DNA of 64,000 bases from Geobacter sp. (GCA_016177775.1 JACOUQ010000006.1:20241-84240), one strand, 5' to 3'; shown: positions 18,949 to 26,882, numbered from the stretch's first letter. Numbers and translations: made by a program. Notes: generated from the letters alone by a model not told the origin.

Positions 18949-18978
18949 TGAATTCACTTCTCACCACTCACCGCCTTT
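18934..18978. repeat. Imperfect palindrome spanning two convergent stop codons
   Basis: AAAGGC...GCCTTT outer arms enclose GTGA/TCAC and AGTGAA/TTCACT inner arms. It covers the stop codons of both metG and the convergent ydcF-like gene. It probably acts as a bidirectional transcription barrier, and its GTGAGT/GTGAA wording recurs at 20324-20352 and 37330-37358. Confidence 0.5.
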
Positions 18979-19565
18979 AAAGGTCCAAACTCTCCCCAGT
19001 CGAACAGGAAAAAGAACCGGAAGACCACGTACTTGTAAAACTCGCTGAACAGGAGCCGGAAACTTCCAGAGTGGCTCCACCATTCTTCCTTCAGGTTCCG
19101 GCTGTCCACCGGGTAGGGATAAATGGCAACATCCCTGGGGAGGATGTTGCGGAAGATGAGGATGGACCGCTTCATGTGGTAGCGTGATGTGATGAGCGTT
19201 ATGGAATGGATTTTTTTGCCGGTTATTATGGTGCGGGCATAAAGGGCGTTCTCAAAGGTGTTATGGGAAACGTTCTCCAAATAAACATCTTCGTCTCCCC
19301 TCTCGCCCGGACGTGCGCGGAACAGGTCACGCTTACGAACAGACGGATCCACGCCGATCAGGAGAAGATAGCGCCCCTTCCCTGACAGATAGAGCTTGAT
19401 CCCCTCTTCGATCCGCCCCTTCCCTCCCGCCAGCACAACCACTGCATCGGTCCTGACGTCGCGCTGCCGGACGGAAAAGGTCTTATAGACGAAGTCGACA
19501 AACAGGACCGCCGAGATCATCATACATACGGCGATCATATAGAGCAGGCCTTTCAGAATGTACAC
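18954..19565 (-). CDS. YdcF/SanA-like DUF218 membrane-anchored protein
   Basis: About 203 aa with one N-terminal transmembrane helix (LLYMIAVCMMISAVLFVDFVY) and a periplasmic DUF218 domain containing VVVLAGGKGRIEEGI, LLLIGVD and a THE/TSRYHMKRS-like segment. The family (YdcF, SanA, ElyC) is linked to envelope integrity and vancomycin sensitivity, but its biochemistry is unclear. The frame allows a GTG at 19577; I prefer GTG 19565, which has GAGGGG just upstream. It is convergent with metG. Confidence 0.78.
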   Translation of the reverse strand: MYILKGLLYMIAVCMMISAVLFVDFVYKTFSVRQRDVRTDAVVVLAGGKGRIEEGIKLYLSGKGRYLLLIGVDPSVRKRDLFRARPGERGDEDVYLENVSHNTFENALYARTIITGKKIHSITLITSRYHMKRSILIFRNILPRDVAIYPYPVDSRNLKEEWWSHSGSFRLLFSEFYKYVVFRFFFLFDWGEFGPLKAVSGEK

Positions 19566-19590
19566 CGAACCCCTCACTTGAAAAAATTTC

Positions 19591-19619
19591 TTGCAACTTT
19601 ACGGGATACCTGATATAAA
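19591..19619 (+). promoter_or_regulatory. Sigma-70 promoter of rpmB
   Basis: TTGCAA (19591-19596), 17-base spacer, TATAAA (19614-19619). The layout is the same as at the tRNA-Leu gene, as expected for a highly expressed translation gene. Confidence 0.75.
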
Positions 19620-19651
19620 AATTCGTTCCAATTACCAGGGAGGATGAAGAC

Positions 19652-19843
19652 ATGTCCAAAATATGCGAAATTTGCGGAAAAGGCCCGAGCTTCGGCAATA
19701 ATGTCAGCCATGCTAATAACAAGACGCGCAGGATGTGGCACCCGAACCTGCAGAAGGTGAGGGCCGTCAGGAATGGCTCCATCAAGACCCTCAAGGTCTG
19801 CACCCGCTGCATCCGTTCCGGTCACGTAGTCAAGGCGCTGTAA
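19652..19843 (+). CDS. rpmB: 50S ribosomal protein L28
   Basis: A 63-aa zinc-ribbon form of L28 with CxxC pairs CEIC and CTRC, plus the conserved [13 protein letters not shown] segment. AGGGAGG precedes the ATG. It is monocistronic, with its own promoter upstream and a terminator downstream. Confidence 0.97.
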   Translation: MSKICEICGKGPSFGNNVSHANNKTRRMWHPNLQKVRAVRNGSIKTLKVCTRCIRSGHVVKAL

Positions 19844-19868
19844 GCAAGCCGATCCGTCAGATTCCAAG

Positions 19869-19901
19869 AGCCGCGGCGCATCATGCGCCCGCGGCTTTTT
19901 T
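19869..19901 (+). terminator. Intrinsic terminator of rpmB, overlapping the ridA 3' end
   Basis: A strong stem AGCCGCGGCGCA / TGCGCCCGCGGCT with a short loop is followed by TTTTTT on the plus strand. One arm encodes the last codons and stop of the convergent ridA gene. Confidence 0.85.
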
Positions 19902-20276
19902 CATTGCCACCACCTCGATCTCTACGTTCGCCCCCCTCGGCAACCCTTTCACCTCCACGGTGGAACGGGCCGGAGGATTGCTGGGAAAGCGCCTCCCGTA
20001 AATCTCGTTCACCACCCCGAAATCGGCCAGACTGGTCAGAAAAATCGTTGTCTTCACCACATCCACGAAGGTCAGACCAGCCGCGTCGAGAACTGCGGCT
20101 ATGTTTGACATCACCAGCTCGGTCTGCCCCGCGATGTCTCCGGTCAAAAGCTCGCCGGTCGCCGGGTCAAGCGGAATCTGTCCGGAAAAAAACACGAACC
20201 CTCCAGCCCTCACCCCTTGGGAATAGGGACCAATCGCCTTCGGCGCACGGTCAGTAGCAATAATTTCCTTTGGCAT
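19881..20276 (-). CDS. ridA: RidA-family enamine/imine deaminase
   Basis: A 131-aa YjgF/YER057c/UK114 protein that hydrolyses reactive 2-aminoacrylate-type enamines. It has AIGPYSQG near the N-terminus, GQIPLDP, and the active-site Arg in FPSNPPARSTVEV. AGGAGGAG precedes the ATG. Its last codons form part of the rpmB terminator. Confidence 0.95.
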   Translation of the reverse strand: MPKEIIATDRAPKAIGPYSQGVRAGGFVFFSGQIPLDPATGELLTGDIAGQTELVMSNIAAVLDAAGLTFVDVVKTTIFLTSLADFGVVNEIYGRRFPSNPPARSTVEVKGLPRGANVEIEVVAMKKAAGA

Positions 20277-20323
20277 GTCGCTCTCCTCCTCCTCGTTGGC
20301 AGTTCAGTAGAAGCTGTTTACCT

Positions 20324-20352
20324 TTCACGACTCACGATTCATCATTCACCGG
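20324..20352. repeat. Degenerate CGACTCACGATTCA repeat
   Basis: A short stretch of reiterated TCACGA/TTCAT words between ridA and mutL, of the same wording as the elements at 18934-18978 and 37330-37358. It is probably one arm of a dispersed intergenic repeat. Confidence 0.35.
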
Positions 20353-20353
20353 T

Positions 20354-22168
20354 TCAGGTACGCTTGAACATCCTTTCGATCTCGGACAGCGTAATCTTCC
20401 TGAATACAGGCCTCCCATGGGGACAGCTCCCCGCAAAGTTGGTCGCGTCCATCTGAAGAAGAAGCGCCCGGATTTCCGGCACTGTCAGCGCATGAACGCC
20501 CCTGACCACGCTATGGCAGGCAATGGTGGAGAGGAGTTCGTCGACCGCTTCGGCAAGCTTGCGGCTCTTCCCCATCTCCTGCAGCTCGCACACCATGTCG
20601 CGCAGCGTGCTGACATGGTCGTGCCCGGCCAGAAGCTGCGGAGATCCCTTCAAGAGCCAGGTTCTGCCACCGAAGCTTTCCAGGTCGAACCCCAACCGGC
20701 AAATTTCTTCCAGGGACTCCCGCAGCGCCGCTTCCTCGGCAAAGGTGAATTCCAGGGTCTCGGGAAAGAGGAGTTTCTGCACCGCCACGCCCCCTGCGGA
20801 GAACTCACGCTTCAGGCGCTCGAAAGCCACTCTTTCATGAGCCGCGTGTTGATCTATGATCACGAGGGCTTCCCGATCCTGACACAGGATGTACTGGGCC
20901 TGGAACTGGCCGATCACCGTAAGGGAAGAAAAATACCCCCCCCCTTCTGCGGGCTCATTCAGATCGATCCCGGCGCGCAAAGGCGCAATTGCCGCCGGTT
21001 CCGGCCTGGCTGCACCGTTTTCCGAAGCTGCGCCCCGGTTGCGAAAATCGCCGGATCTGGCGGGGGGCATGGAGCCGTATGAAACGAGAAGGTCCCGGAC
21101 TTCGGCCACCCGCTGCTCGCTGGCCGATGGGCGCGGAAGAGCAGGAGAGGCAGCAGCGGGCAAAGGTTCCCTGATCCATGGGGTGCGCCGCAAAATCGAC
21201 TCGACCGCGGCGCATATCGCGTCATGCGCCCTCCCCTGCTGGCGGAAACGGATCTCATGCTTGGTCGGATGAACATTGACGTCCACTTCACCGGCATCGA
21301 TTCCTACGAACAGTATCACCACGGGATAGCGCCCCTGCTCCAGGACCGGGCGGTACGCAGCCATCACCGCGTGCTGCACCACCTTGTCGCGCACAAACCG
21401 GCCGTTTATGAAGGTATAGACATGGGATGGCGCGGAACGGCAGCAATCAGGGCTGGAAACAAGGCCATCGACGCGGAGATAGTCGTCATCGTACTCCACC
21501 GGATAAACCGAGTTTCCTATCCCCTTTCCCAACAGGTCGGAAACCCGTGAGGCCAGTCCCCCCGGCGAAACCTTGATTACCGTCTTTCCGTCGCTCAGGT
21601 AGGTAAAGCGCACATCCGGCCTGGAGAGAGCAATCCGGGTGACCAGGTCCCCCACGTGACCGGCCTCGGTTTCGGGGCTTTTCAGGAACTTGAGGCGCGC
21701 CGGGGTATTGAAAAAGAGGTTGCGGATCGTCACGATCGTCCCCGACGCCATACCGCACGCCTTCACCTCCCTGATCTTCCCCCCCTCGGCATAAATCTCG
21801 GAACCTTCGATATTGTCCGTTTCACGGCTTGCCATGGTGAAGCGCGAGACAGAAGCGATAGAAGGTAGCGCCTCGCCGCGGAACCCGAGGGTAGCAATCC
21901 CTTCCAGGTCGCTCTCGGTCAATATCTTGCTCGTGGCATGCCGCTCCAGCGCCAGAAGGGCATCATCCCTGGACATGCCGCAACCATTGTCCGTGATCCG
22001 GATGAGCCTCTTCCCTCCCCCTTCGATCTCCACGACGATATCAGTTGCGCCGGCATCCAGGGCGTTCTCCAGCAGCTCCTTCACCACGGACGCCGGCCGT
22101 TCCACCACCTCGCCGGCGGCGATTTTGTTGGTCAGGTTTTCGGGAAGTATCCTTATTCTCTGGGTCAA
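20354..22168 (-). CDS. mutL: DNA mismatch repair protein MutL
   Basis: A 604-aa MutL. The N-terminal GHKL ATPase has ELLENALDAGATD, DNGCGM and TLGFRGEALPSI. The C-terminal domain has the endonuclease metal-binding motif DQHAAHERVAFE and a CPHGRP motif, so it is the nicking type used where MutH is absent. The open frame continues to 22381 but runs antisense through tRNA-Leu. The TTG at 22168 is preceded by AGGAGG and matches the conserved start (TQRIRILPENLTNKIAAGEVV). Confidence 0.95.
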   Translation of the reverse strand: MTQRIRILPENLTNKIAAGEVVERPASVVKELLENALDAGATDIVVEIEGGGKRLIRITDNGCGMSRDDALLALERHATSKILTESDLEGIATLGFRGEALPSIASVSRFTMASRETDNIEGSEIYAEGGKIREVKACGMASGTIVTIRNLFFNTPARLKFLKSPETEAGHVGDLVTRIALSRPDVRFTYLSDGKTVIKVSPGGLASRVSDLLGKGIGNSVYPVEYDDDYLRVDGLVSSPDCCRSAPSHVYTFINGRFVRDKVVQHAVMAAYRPVLEQGRYPVVILFVGIDAGEVDVNVHPTKHEIRFRQQGRAHDAICAAVESILRRTPWIREPLPAAASPALPRPSASEQRVAEVRDLLVSYGSMPPARSGDFRNRGAASENGAARPEPAAIAPLRAGIDLNEPAEGGGYFSSLTVIGQFQAQYILCQDREALVIIDQHAAHERVAFERLKREFSAGGVAVQKLLFPETLEFTFAEEAALRESLEEICRLGFDLESFGGRTWLLKGSPQLLAGHDHVSTLRDMVCELQEMGKSRKLAEAVDELLSTIACHSVVRGVHALTVPEIRALLLQMDATNFAGSCPHGRPVFRKITLSEIERMFKRT

Positions 22169-22250
22169 GCGGGTCCTCCTTGGATGAACCGTGACAGAAT
22201 ACCCCATCCCGAAACAGGTTGTAAAGAAGGGAATCGGCCAATTTTTTGTA

Positions 22251-22279
22251 TTGCAAATCATGGCGAATGATGGTATAAA
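22251..22279 (+). promoter_or_regulatory. Promoter of tRNA-Leu
   Basis: TTGCAA (22251-22256), 17-base spacer, TATAAA (22274-22279). The expected start site near 22286 is eight bases before the mature 5' end. Confidence 0.75.
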
Positions 22280-22293
22280 TTTTTTTCTCGAAT

Positions 22294-22380
22294 GCCGAAG
22301 TGGTGGAATTGGTAGACACGCAAGATTCAGGTTCTTGTGCTCGCAAGGGTGTGCTGGTTCGAGTCCAGTCTTCGGCACCA
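22294..22380 (+). tRNA. tRNA-Leu (anticodon CAG)
   Basis: Class II tRNA of 87 nt including an encoded CCA. The acceptor GCCGAAG pairs with CTTCGGC. The anticodon stem CAAGA/TCTTG encloses TTCAGGT, giving anticodon CAG (reads CUG). It has a long variable arm (TGCTCGCAAGGGTGTG region) and a TpsiC arm GGTTCGAGTCC. It marks the left border of the accessory region. Confidence 0.96.
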
Positions 22381-22390
22381 AGTTGAAAAT

Positions 22391-22427
22391 AAGGGTTTAC
22401 AGCAGATGCTGTAGGCCCTTTTTTTCT
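22391..22427 (+). terminator. Terminator of tRNA-Leu
   Basis: Stem AGGG(T)TTACAGC / GCTGTAGGCCCT with loop AGAT, then TTTTTTT. Confidence 0.8.
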
Positions 22428-22500
22428 TAGCGAATTTCCTTATTTTTTAATCAATCGTGAATTTCTGCTTTTAGCACGTACTGATTTAGTGAGGTAAGCG

Positions 22501-23256
22501 ATGGAATTCGCCAACCGGATCGCAGACGCTGACAAACTCCAGCAGGAGATCAACCTGCATCGCCCCCTGAAGGGTCAGGCGCTCAAGCAGTTGCGGGAGT
22601 ACTTCCGCATTGGCTTGACCTGGTCAAGCAACGCACTGGAAGGAAACTCTCTCACCGAGACCGAGACCAAGGTGGTGATCGAGGACGGCATCACCATCGG
22701 CGGAAAGCCTCTCAAGGACCACTTCGAGGCCATCGGCCATGCCGAGGCCTTCGACTACCTGCAGAAACTCGCCCGCCGCAAGGAGATCACCGAGCGGGAC
22801 ATCCTGAAGCTACACAAGCTCTTCTACTACCGCATCGACGAGGCCAGCGCCGGCCACTACCGGAAGCAGAACATCATCGTCACCGGCACCGACTTCGTTT
22901 TCCCCGCTCCGAGCGAGCTGAAGGAGCTGATGGCCGCTTTTGCCGATGAGATTCCCCGCCTGCGCGCCGAGAAGCACCCCATCGAGTTGGCGGCGCTTCT
23001 GCACACCCGGCTCGTCACCATCCACCCCTTCGTGGACGGCAACGGCAGGGCCGCCCGGCTGCTGATGAACCTGGCCCTGCTCCAGGAAGGCTACCCCGTG
23101 ACCATCATCCCGCCGGTAGTTCGCAGCGAATACCTGGCGGCGGTCAGGGAGAGCAACACCGGCAACGTCGCACCCTTCGTGAACCTGCTTTCCAGCATGG
23201 TCTGGGAAAGCCAGCGAGATTACTTGCGCCTGCTGCAGAGCCTGGAGAGAAAATAG
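22501..23256 (+). CDS. Class II Fic-domain AMP-transferase-like protein
   Basis: A 251-aa Fic protein. The catalytic motif HPFVDGNGRAAR near residue 178 fits HPFx(D/E)GNGRxxR, so it should be active in nucleotide transfer, usually AMPylation of a target hydroxyl. The N-terminal helix contains SNALEGN, matching the inhibitory (S/T)xxxE(G/N) motif; this makes it a self-inhibited class II enzyme that needs no separate antitoxin. GAGG precedes the ATG. It stands alone immediately after tRNA-Leu with its own terminator. The target is unknown. Confidence 0.9.
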   Translation: MEFANRIADADKLQQEINLHRPLKGQALKQLREYFRIGLTWSSNALEGNSLTETETKVVIEDGITIGGKPLKDHFEAIGHAEAFDYLQKLARRKEITERDILKLHKLFYYRIDEASAGHYRKQNIIVTGTDFVFPAPSELKELMAAFADEIPRLRAEKHPIELAALLHTRLVTIHPFVDGNGRAARLLMNLALLQEGYPVTIIPPVVRSEYLAAVRESNTGNVAPFVNLLSSMVWESQRDYLRLLQSLERK

Positions 23257-23348
23257 CCCCAATTTTATAGTAGACTGCAAGAAAGCAACACCCTTTGTTG
23301 CTTTGGTCGCGTGATACCTCTGAGGGGGGATTCGCACCATGACGCATT

Positions 23349-23385
23349 AAGGCCTTACGGAAATTTTCCGTAAGGCCTTTTTCTC
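23349..23385 (+). terminator. Terminator after the Fic gene
   Basis: A 12-bp perfect stem AAGGCCTTACGG / CCGTAAGGCCTT with a 7-base A/T loop, then TTTCTC. It is symmetric enough to act on both strands, separating Fic from the convergent VapC-type toxin gene. The 92 bases between the Fic stop and this stem hold no gene that I can see. Confidence 0.8.
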
Positions 23386-23462
23386 TTCACAGTGGTAGAA
23401 ACAGGGGTCACTCCCTGGGCTATGGCACCGAAATCGCTTTCGCTGTCACGCCAGCATCGTGC

Positions 23463-23843
23463 CTACCCCACCTGTTTGGGGAAATAGCGCACCCCGGAGA
23501 TGCCTTGAAAATGCTCGTCCTGGGTCCACAGGATCGCATCATGGAGTCGGGCCGTTGCCAGAACAATGCTGTCGGCCATCGGAAGCGCCAGTTCCAGGCT
23601 CGTGCGTGCGGCGACCATTGCCAGGGAGGGGGACAGCTCCACAGACCTTCCCTGCTGCATCAGGGCTGCCGCCTGTAGTGCGGCATCTTCTCCACGCTGG
23701 CGGCAGACTACTTTGAACACCTCATAGATGGTTATGGTAGGGACGACGAGGGATGCCCGGTCAGAGAGAGGGGGAGCAAAATCTCCCGCATTCGGCCCGT
23801 CTGCGAAAAACTCCAGCCATGCGGAAGAGTCCATCACGTTCAT
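23463..23843 (-). CDS. vapC: PIN-domain ribonuclease toxin (VapC-type)
   Basis: A 126-aa PIN domain with the acidic catalytic set Asp5 (MNVMDSSAW), Glu41 (TIYEVFK), Asp91 (MADSIVLATA) and Asp109 (WTQDEHF), i.e. a Mg-dependent endoribonuclease. The ATG overlaps the TGA of the upstream AbrB-like antitoxin gene. The pair is a type II toxin-antitoxin module. The RNA target is unknown. Confidence 0.9.
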   Translation of the reverse strand: MNVMDSSAWLEFFADGPNAGDFAPPLSDRASLVVPTITIYEVFKVVCRQRGEDAALQAAALMQQGRSVELSPSLAMVAARTSLELALPMADSIVLATARLHDAILWTQDEHFQGISGVRYFPKQVG

Positions 23844-24046
23844 AGGCGGTCCGATTCCCGCTCCACGGTCGTATCGATCCCCTTCAGAAAACCGCGCATA
23901 TCGGCTATGTCTCTTTCAGGGATAAGCTCGATCCGGTTGCCGTAGGCGACCACTTGCATCCGCTGGCCGGCCACCAGGTGCAGTTTTTCGCGCACCTCGC
24001 GGGGGATGACAACCTGGAATTTGGGAGAAATTTTCACTGCTTCCAT
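23840..24046 (-). CDS. vapB: AbrB/MazE-fold antitoxin
   Basis: A 68-aa swapped-hairpin AbrB-type DNA-binding protein (EAVKISPKFQVVIPREVREK). This fold is the usual VapB/MazE antitoxin fold, and it is expected to bind and repress its own promoter. The frame also allows ATG 24067, but the ATG at 24046 has AAGGGG six bases upstream and matches the family start. The stop overlaps the toxin start. Confidence 0.88.
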   Translation of the reverse strand: MEAVKISPKFQVVIPREVREKLHLVAGQRMQVVAYGNRIELIPERDIADMRGFLKGIDTTVERESDRL

Positions 24047-24123
24047 TGCATACCCCTTATCGATCATATCTTCGTAAAACGATACACGCGTCGATCTATG
24101 TTGTCAAGCGGATGTGTGTTACA

Positions 24124-24194
24124 CTTCCCCGTCATTCTGTGGTGAACAAATGTCAATAAGTCAAGCCCTATGCCCTTCCCCGTCATTCTGTGGT
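24124..24194. repeat. Two 20-bp direct repeats between the toxin-antitoxin modules
   Basis: The 20-mer CTTCCCCGTCATTCTGTGGT occurs at 24124-24143 and, unchanged, at 24175-24194. The copies are 51 bases apart, start to start, in the gap between the vapBC-like and brnTA-like modules. They may be a footprint of insertion or recombination, or regulatory sites for the antitoxin gene. Confidence 0.6.
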
Positions 24195-24203
24195 TAAGTA
24201 TCA

Positions 24204-24455
24204 TCAGGCCGCGGGCTTCAACTCCTCGCGAATCACCTGCCGCAGGATATCCGCCAGCGATTTGTCCTGGTGAATGTATTCCTTCAGGACCTGGTTGATC
24301 ATGGTCTGGTAATTGCCGCCACCCTGCTCGTCAGCCTTTGCCCTGAACCAGTCGAGCACCTCGTTGTCCAGACGGATGGTTATGCGGGACTTGCCCGGTT
24401 CGGGCTGAACCACGGCGCCGCGCTTCCCCATGCTGAAATCATATTCCTTTTTCAT
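24204..24455 (-). CDS. brnA: BrnA-type antitoxin
   Basis: An 83-aa antitoxin with a ribbon-helix-helix region (RITIRLDNEVLDWFRAKADE). BrnA proteins neutralise BrnT and repress the shared promoter. Its ATG lies inside the last codons of brnT (17-base overlap), the normal BrnT-BrnA gene order. The C-terminal 35 residues are helical and would wrap the toxin. Confidence 0.87.
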   Translation of the reverse strand: MKKEYDFSMGKRGAVVQPEPGKSRITIRLDNEVLDWFRAKADEQGGGNYQTMINQVLKEYIHQDKSLADILRQVIREELKPAA

Positions 24456-24714
24456 AGGTCTGCCTTTCTGTCTTCGTGGCCTTCCGGGCCGAGATAATCC
24501 TTATCACATCCGCGACACGGCTTGCATATACGACAACGAGTATCTTCAGGGTAAAGTCCATGCCTATGGTGATGAAACGACGTTCACCTTCGGCATCCTG
24601 GTCTTCAATAGTTATAGCCAGGCCGTCTTCAAATACGCCAACGGCATCGGCGAAATCCACACCGTGCTTTTTACGATTTGATGCCGCTTTGGCCGAGTCC
24701 CATTCAAATTTCAT
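24439..24714 (-). CDS. brnT: BrnT-type ribonuclease toxin
   Basis: A 91-aa RelE-fold toxin. The start MKFEWDSAKAASNRKKHGVDF is the family hallmark, and RISARKATKTER is near the C-terminus, with the catalytic basic residues in RKKH and ISAR. The frame extends to 24729, but the family start is the ATG at 24714. The promoter -10 lies just upstream of it, so the transcript may be leaderless. Confidence 0.88.
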   Translation of the reverse strand: MKFEWDSAKAASNRKKHGVDFADAVGVFEDGLAITIEDQDAEGERRFITIGMDFTLKILVVVYASRVADVIRIISARKATKTERQTYEKGI

Positions 24715-24718
24715 GATC

Positions 24719-24748
24719 ATATTGTGCACACTGTATGTACGCTGTCAA
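24719..24748 (-). promoter_or_regulatory. Promoter of brnTA
   Basis: Minus-strand TTGACA (24748-24743), 18-base spacer, CAATAT (24724-24719). The predicted start site falls at about 24712-24714, i.e. on the brnT ATG. The spacer contains GTACAT and GTGCAC palindromes that could be the BrnA operator. Confidence 0.55.
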
Positions 24749-24751
24749 GTA

Positions 24752-24777
24752 TAAAAAAAGCAGCTGACATGCTGCTT
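24752..24777 (-). terminator. Terminator of the defence operon
   Basis: On the minus strand AAGCAGC - ATGTCA - GCTGCTT, then TTTTTTAT. It lies about 260 bases after the UvrD-like gene stop and stops transcription before brnTA. Confidence 0.75.
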
Positions 24778-24820
24778 GCGATTCTGGATGTCCCCCGGAA
24801 TTCTTTTTGCACGGAATTCC

Positions 24821-24934
24821 CATTGGGGGCGTTGGACCTTTATCTTGTCAACTTGGAAGCCTGACCCAGCACCTCTGCATTGGGGGCGTTGGACCTTTAT
24901 CTTGTCAACTTGGAAGCCTGACCCAGCACCTCTG
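24821..24934. repeat. Perfect 57-bp tandem duplication
   Basis: Two identical 57-bp units (24821-24877 and 24878-24934) with no change between them. They contain TTGTCAACTTGGAAGCCTGA and sit in the 258-bp gap between the operon terminator and the UvrD-like gene stop. No ORF of note uses them. The rest of 24935-25034 is AT-rich with nothing recognised. Confidence 0.9.
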
Positions 24935-25034
24935 TTCTATAATTTCCTTATTATTCAAACTGCTGGTAATTTATGAGCCAATGGTTTCGAATTAAGAATT
25001 CATGCCAAAACTTCTGTGCAATTCGGGCTCACCA

Positions 25035-26882
25035 TCAGGCGATAGTAATCTGATCCGGTCTTAGATGCAGCCTTTCAATTAACTCTTGCTGTGCTTGCAC
25101 TGGGTTAGGTGTGAAGAGTAAAATCCTTAAATTCTCGCAAGCACGCGAAAAACATACGTATGCAAGCTTCCGTCCACGGTCACGCTGTCCATCGGTCGGC
25201 TCGCCAACTGTCCGTGGCGTCAGAAGCTTGGTGAAGCTGTATAAGTTCCAGGAAGCCTCCACATCATCGAAGACAACCATCACATTTGGGTATTGCTCAC
25301 CCTTTACGCCGTGTTGAGTACTGTATGCCGTATTTTCAAGCATGAAGTCACAGTAGGCCTGCAACTCAACAGTCGGCATCGCAAAGAAATTATCCGCTAG
25401 CCAATCACCCTTGTCCTCTCCATGCAATGCTTCGTCGTACTCCTCTTGTCGAGGTTCGCGAGCTAACTGGTAGCGAAGACGATCTGACAAGCTAAGAAAG
25501 TCATGATTGCGGCAGAAGATGAGTACGTCTTTGATTGTGCCGGTCTCCCAAAGACCAGATAGCGTTTGTAGTTGCTCATTGGATCTGTCGATCATCTCCT
25601 TGAGAGTGCGGGTCGCATTGGGGCCGGTCGTGCTATAACCGGGGCTGTCAGCCCTGAGAATATCGATGACCTTCCGGCTTTCACCTCGTTGATGTGCGGC
25701 AATAAGAGGGCAAAGGATTTTGACAAAAGGCTTGAGCAAGAGGTGTTCGCCTGATTCATAGTCATCCTGTGCACGGGAAGACGCATATTGACCAGTGAAG
25801 AGTTGGTGCAAGTCTGAAAAGCCGAGCCGCCTCGCGATCATCTGCCTGACGAGGAATAGACGGATAACATCTTCTCGTCCATCCCAACCCCACGCAGCAA
25901 GTGCCTGATCCATCGCTCTGAGCGCGCGTTCCAGTTGAGGATCGGAATAGCGCCTCCGCTCGCCCAAAGGCGTTTCAGCTTGCACCAAGCGAATTTCGAC
26001 ACTGCCCGTCAAATTCCGGTTCTCTCCTGCGGGCAACTGCTGAACATCAGTGCGGAATACATTAAGCAGTTCTATAACAGGCGGTGCAGAACGAAAGTTC
26101 TCGACCTTGTTTATTGTTCGTCCGCCAGGAGGAGGTGCAAAGTCGCCGGCGCGCCCCTCATAGATTTGCTGCCATGGATCACCAAAATAGCCCACAAGTG
26201 GGAGCCCGTCCTGGGCACATACCAAGTTGAGTCCTGCGACAATGCTTCCAAATGTATCCTGCGCTTCATCGACAAAGATATAGGGATATCTCAAGCCGAG
26301 AAGACGGCGGAAATTAGGGCGCTCGGCAAGAAGATAGCCCGCTATTTCGATGATATCGTCATGGCTGAGTCGACCATTGAGATAGTCGCTAAATGCAGCG
26401 TCCGCATACTTGAATTCCGCAACGTCTGCTATACCGGCAAGCTCCGCTTCAAGGCGTGCAACTTGCTCCCGAGCCCTGCGCGCCTCTTTGGTTTCCCGGC
26501 CATTATCTTTTTCCCGAGCCCTCGCGAGCAATGCTGGAATGCGATGATTTTGTAATGCATCTCGTATGTCTTTCTGGAAGCGGCCAACTTCACCCCACAG
26601 AAAGCTGTGCAGAGTGGACACTTGATAGAGATCATCAAAGCCAAGCCTTGAACTTATAACTTCGACAGCACGGTTGGTGTACGTGATGCACGCAATCCGT
26701 TGGCCGTTTTGGCGCAATATTGGACCACTGTGAGAACGAATTTCGTCCAATGCGACGATTAGCGATCTCGTTTTGCCCGAGCCCGCGCCAGCGATCAGGG
26801 CAAAGCTACGATTATTTTCGAGGCATTCTCGAACAGCAAGGTCGGCTTCAGTTGGAACGTAGTCTGACATAGTTGACCTCAT
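25035..26882 (-). CDS. UvrD/Rep-like helicase, GajB-like
   Basis: A 615-aa superfamily 1 helicase. Walker A is GAGSGKT near residue 36, motif II is FVDEAQDT, motif III includes GDPWQQIY, and late motifs HGVKGEQYPNV and YVCFSRA are present. Standard Gabija GajB is shorter (about 500 aa). The ATG at 26882 overlaps the TGA of the OLD-family gene; ATG 26870 (with GAGG six bases upstream) is an alternative start. Pairing with an OLD nuclease is the defining Gabija-type arrangement, in which GajB responds to DNA ends/ssDNA. Function is inferred from family and context. Confidence 0.85.
   Translation of the reverse strand: MRSTMSDYVPTEADLAVRECLENNRSFALIAGAGSGKTRSLIVALDEIRSHSGPILRQNGQRIACITYTNRAVEVISSRLGFDDLYQVSTLHSFLWGEVGRFQKDIRDALQNHRIPALLARAREKDNGRETKEARRAREQVARLEAELAGIADVAEFKYADAAFSDYLNGRLSHDDIIEIAGYLLAERPNFRRLLGLRYPYIFVDEAQDTFGSIVAGLNLVCAQDGLPLVGYFGDPWQQIYEGRAGDFAPPPGGRTINKVENFRSAPPVIELLNVFRTDVQQLPAGENRNLTGSVEIRLVQAETPLGERRRYSDPQLERALRAMDQALAAWGWDGREDVIRLFLVRQMIARRLGFSDLHQLFTGQYASSRAQDDYESGEHLLLKPFVKILCPLIAAHQRGESRKVIDILRADSPGYSTTGPNATRTLKEMIDRSNEQLQTLSGLWETGTIKDVLIFCRNHDFLSLSDRLRYQLAREPRQEEYDEALHGEDKGDWLADNFFAMPTVELQAYCDFMLENTAYSTQHGVKGEQYPNVMVVFDDVEASWNLYSFTKLLTPRTVGEPTDGQRDRGRKLAYVCFSRACENLRILLFTPNPVQAQQELIERLHLRPDQITIA

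Noticed and set aside
22169..22381. N-terminal extension of MutL
   Set aside because: It runs antisense through tRNA-Leu; the TTG at 22168 has AGGAGG and begins the conserved protein.
23331..23340. TTCGCACCA as a possible att copy of the tRNA-Leu 3' end
   Set aside because: Only about nine bases resemble the tRNA end (TTCGGCACCA) and one base is missing; too short to claim an attachment site.
24821..24934. Repeat array considered as a CRISPR
   Set aside because: Two head-to-tail 57-bp units with no spacers and no cas genes; a simple tandem duplication.
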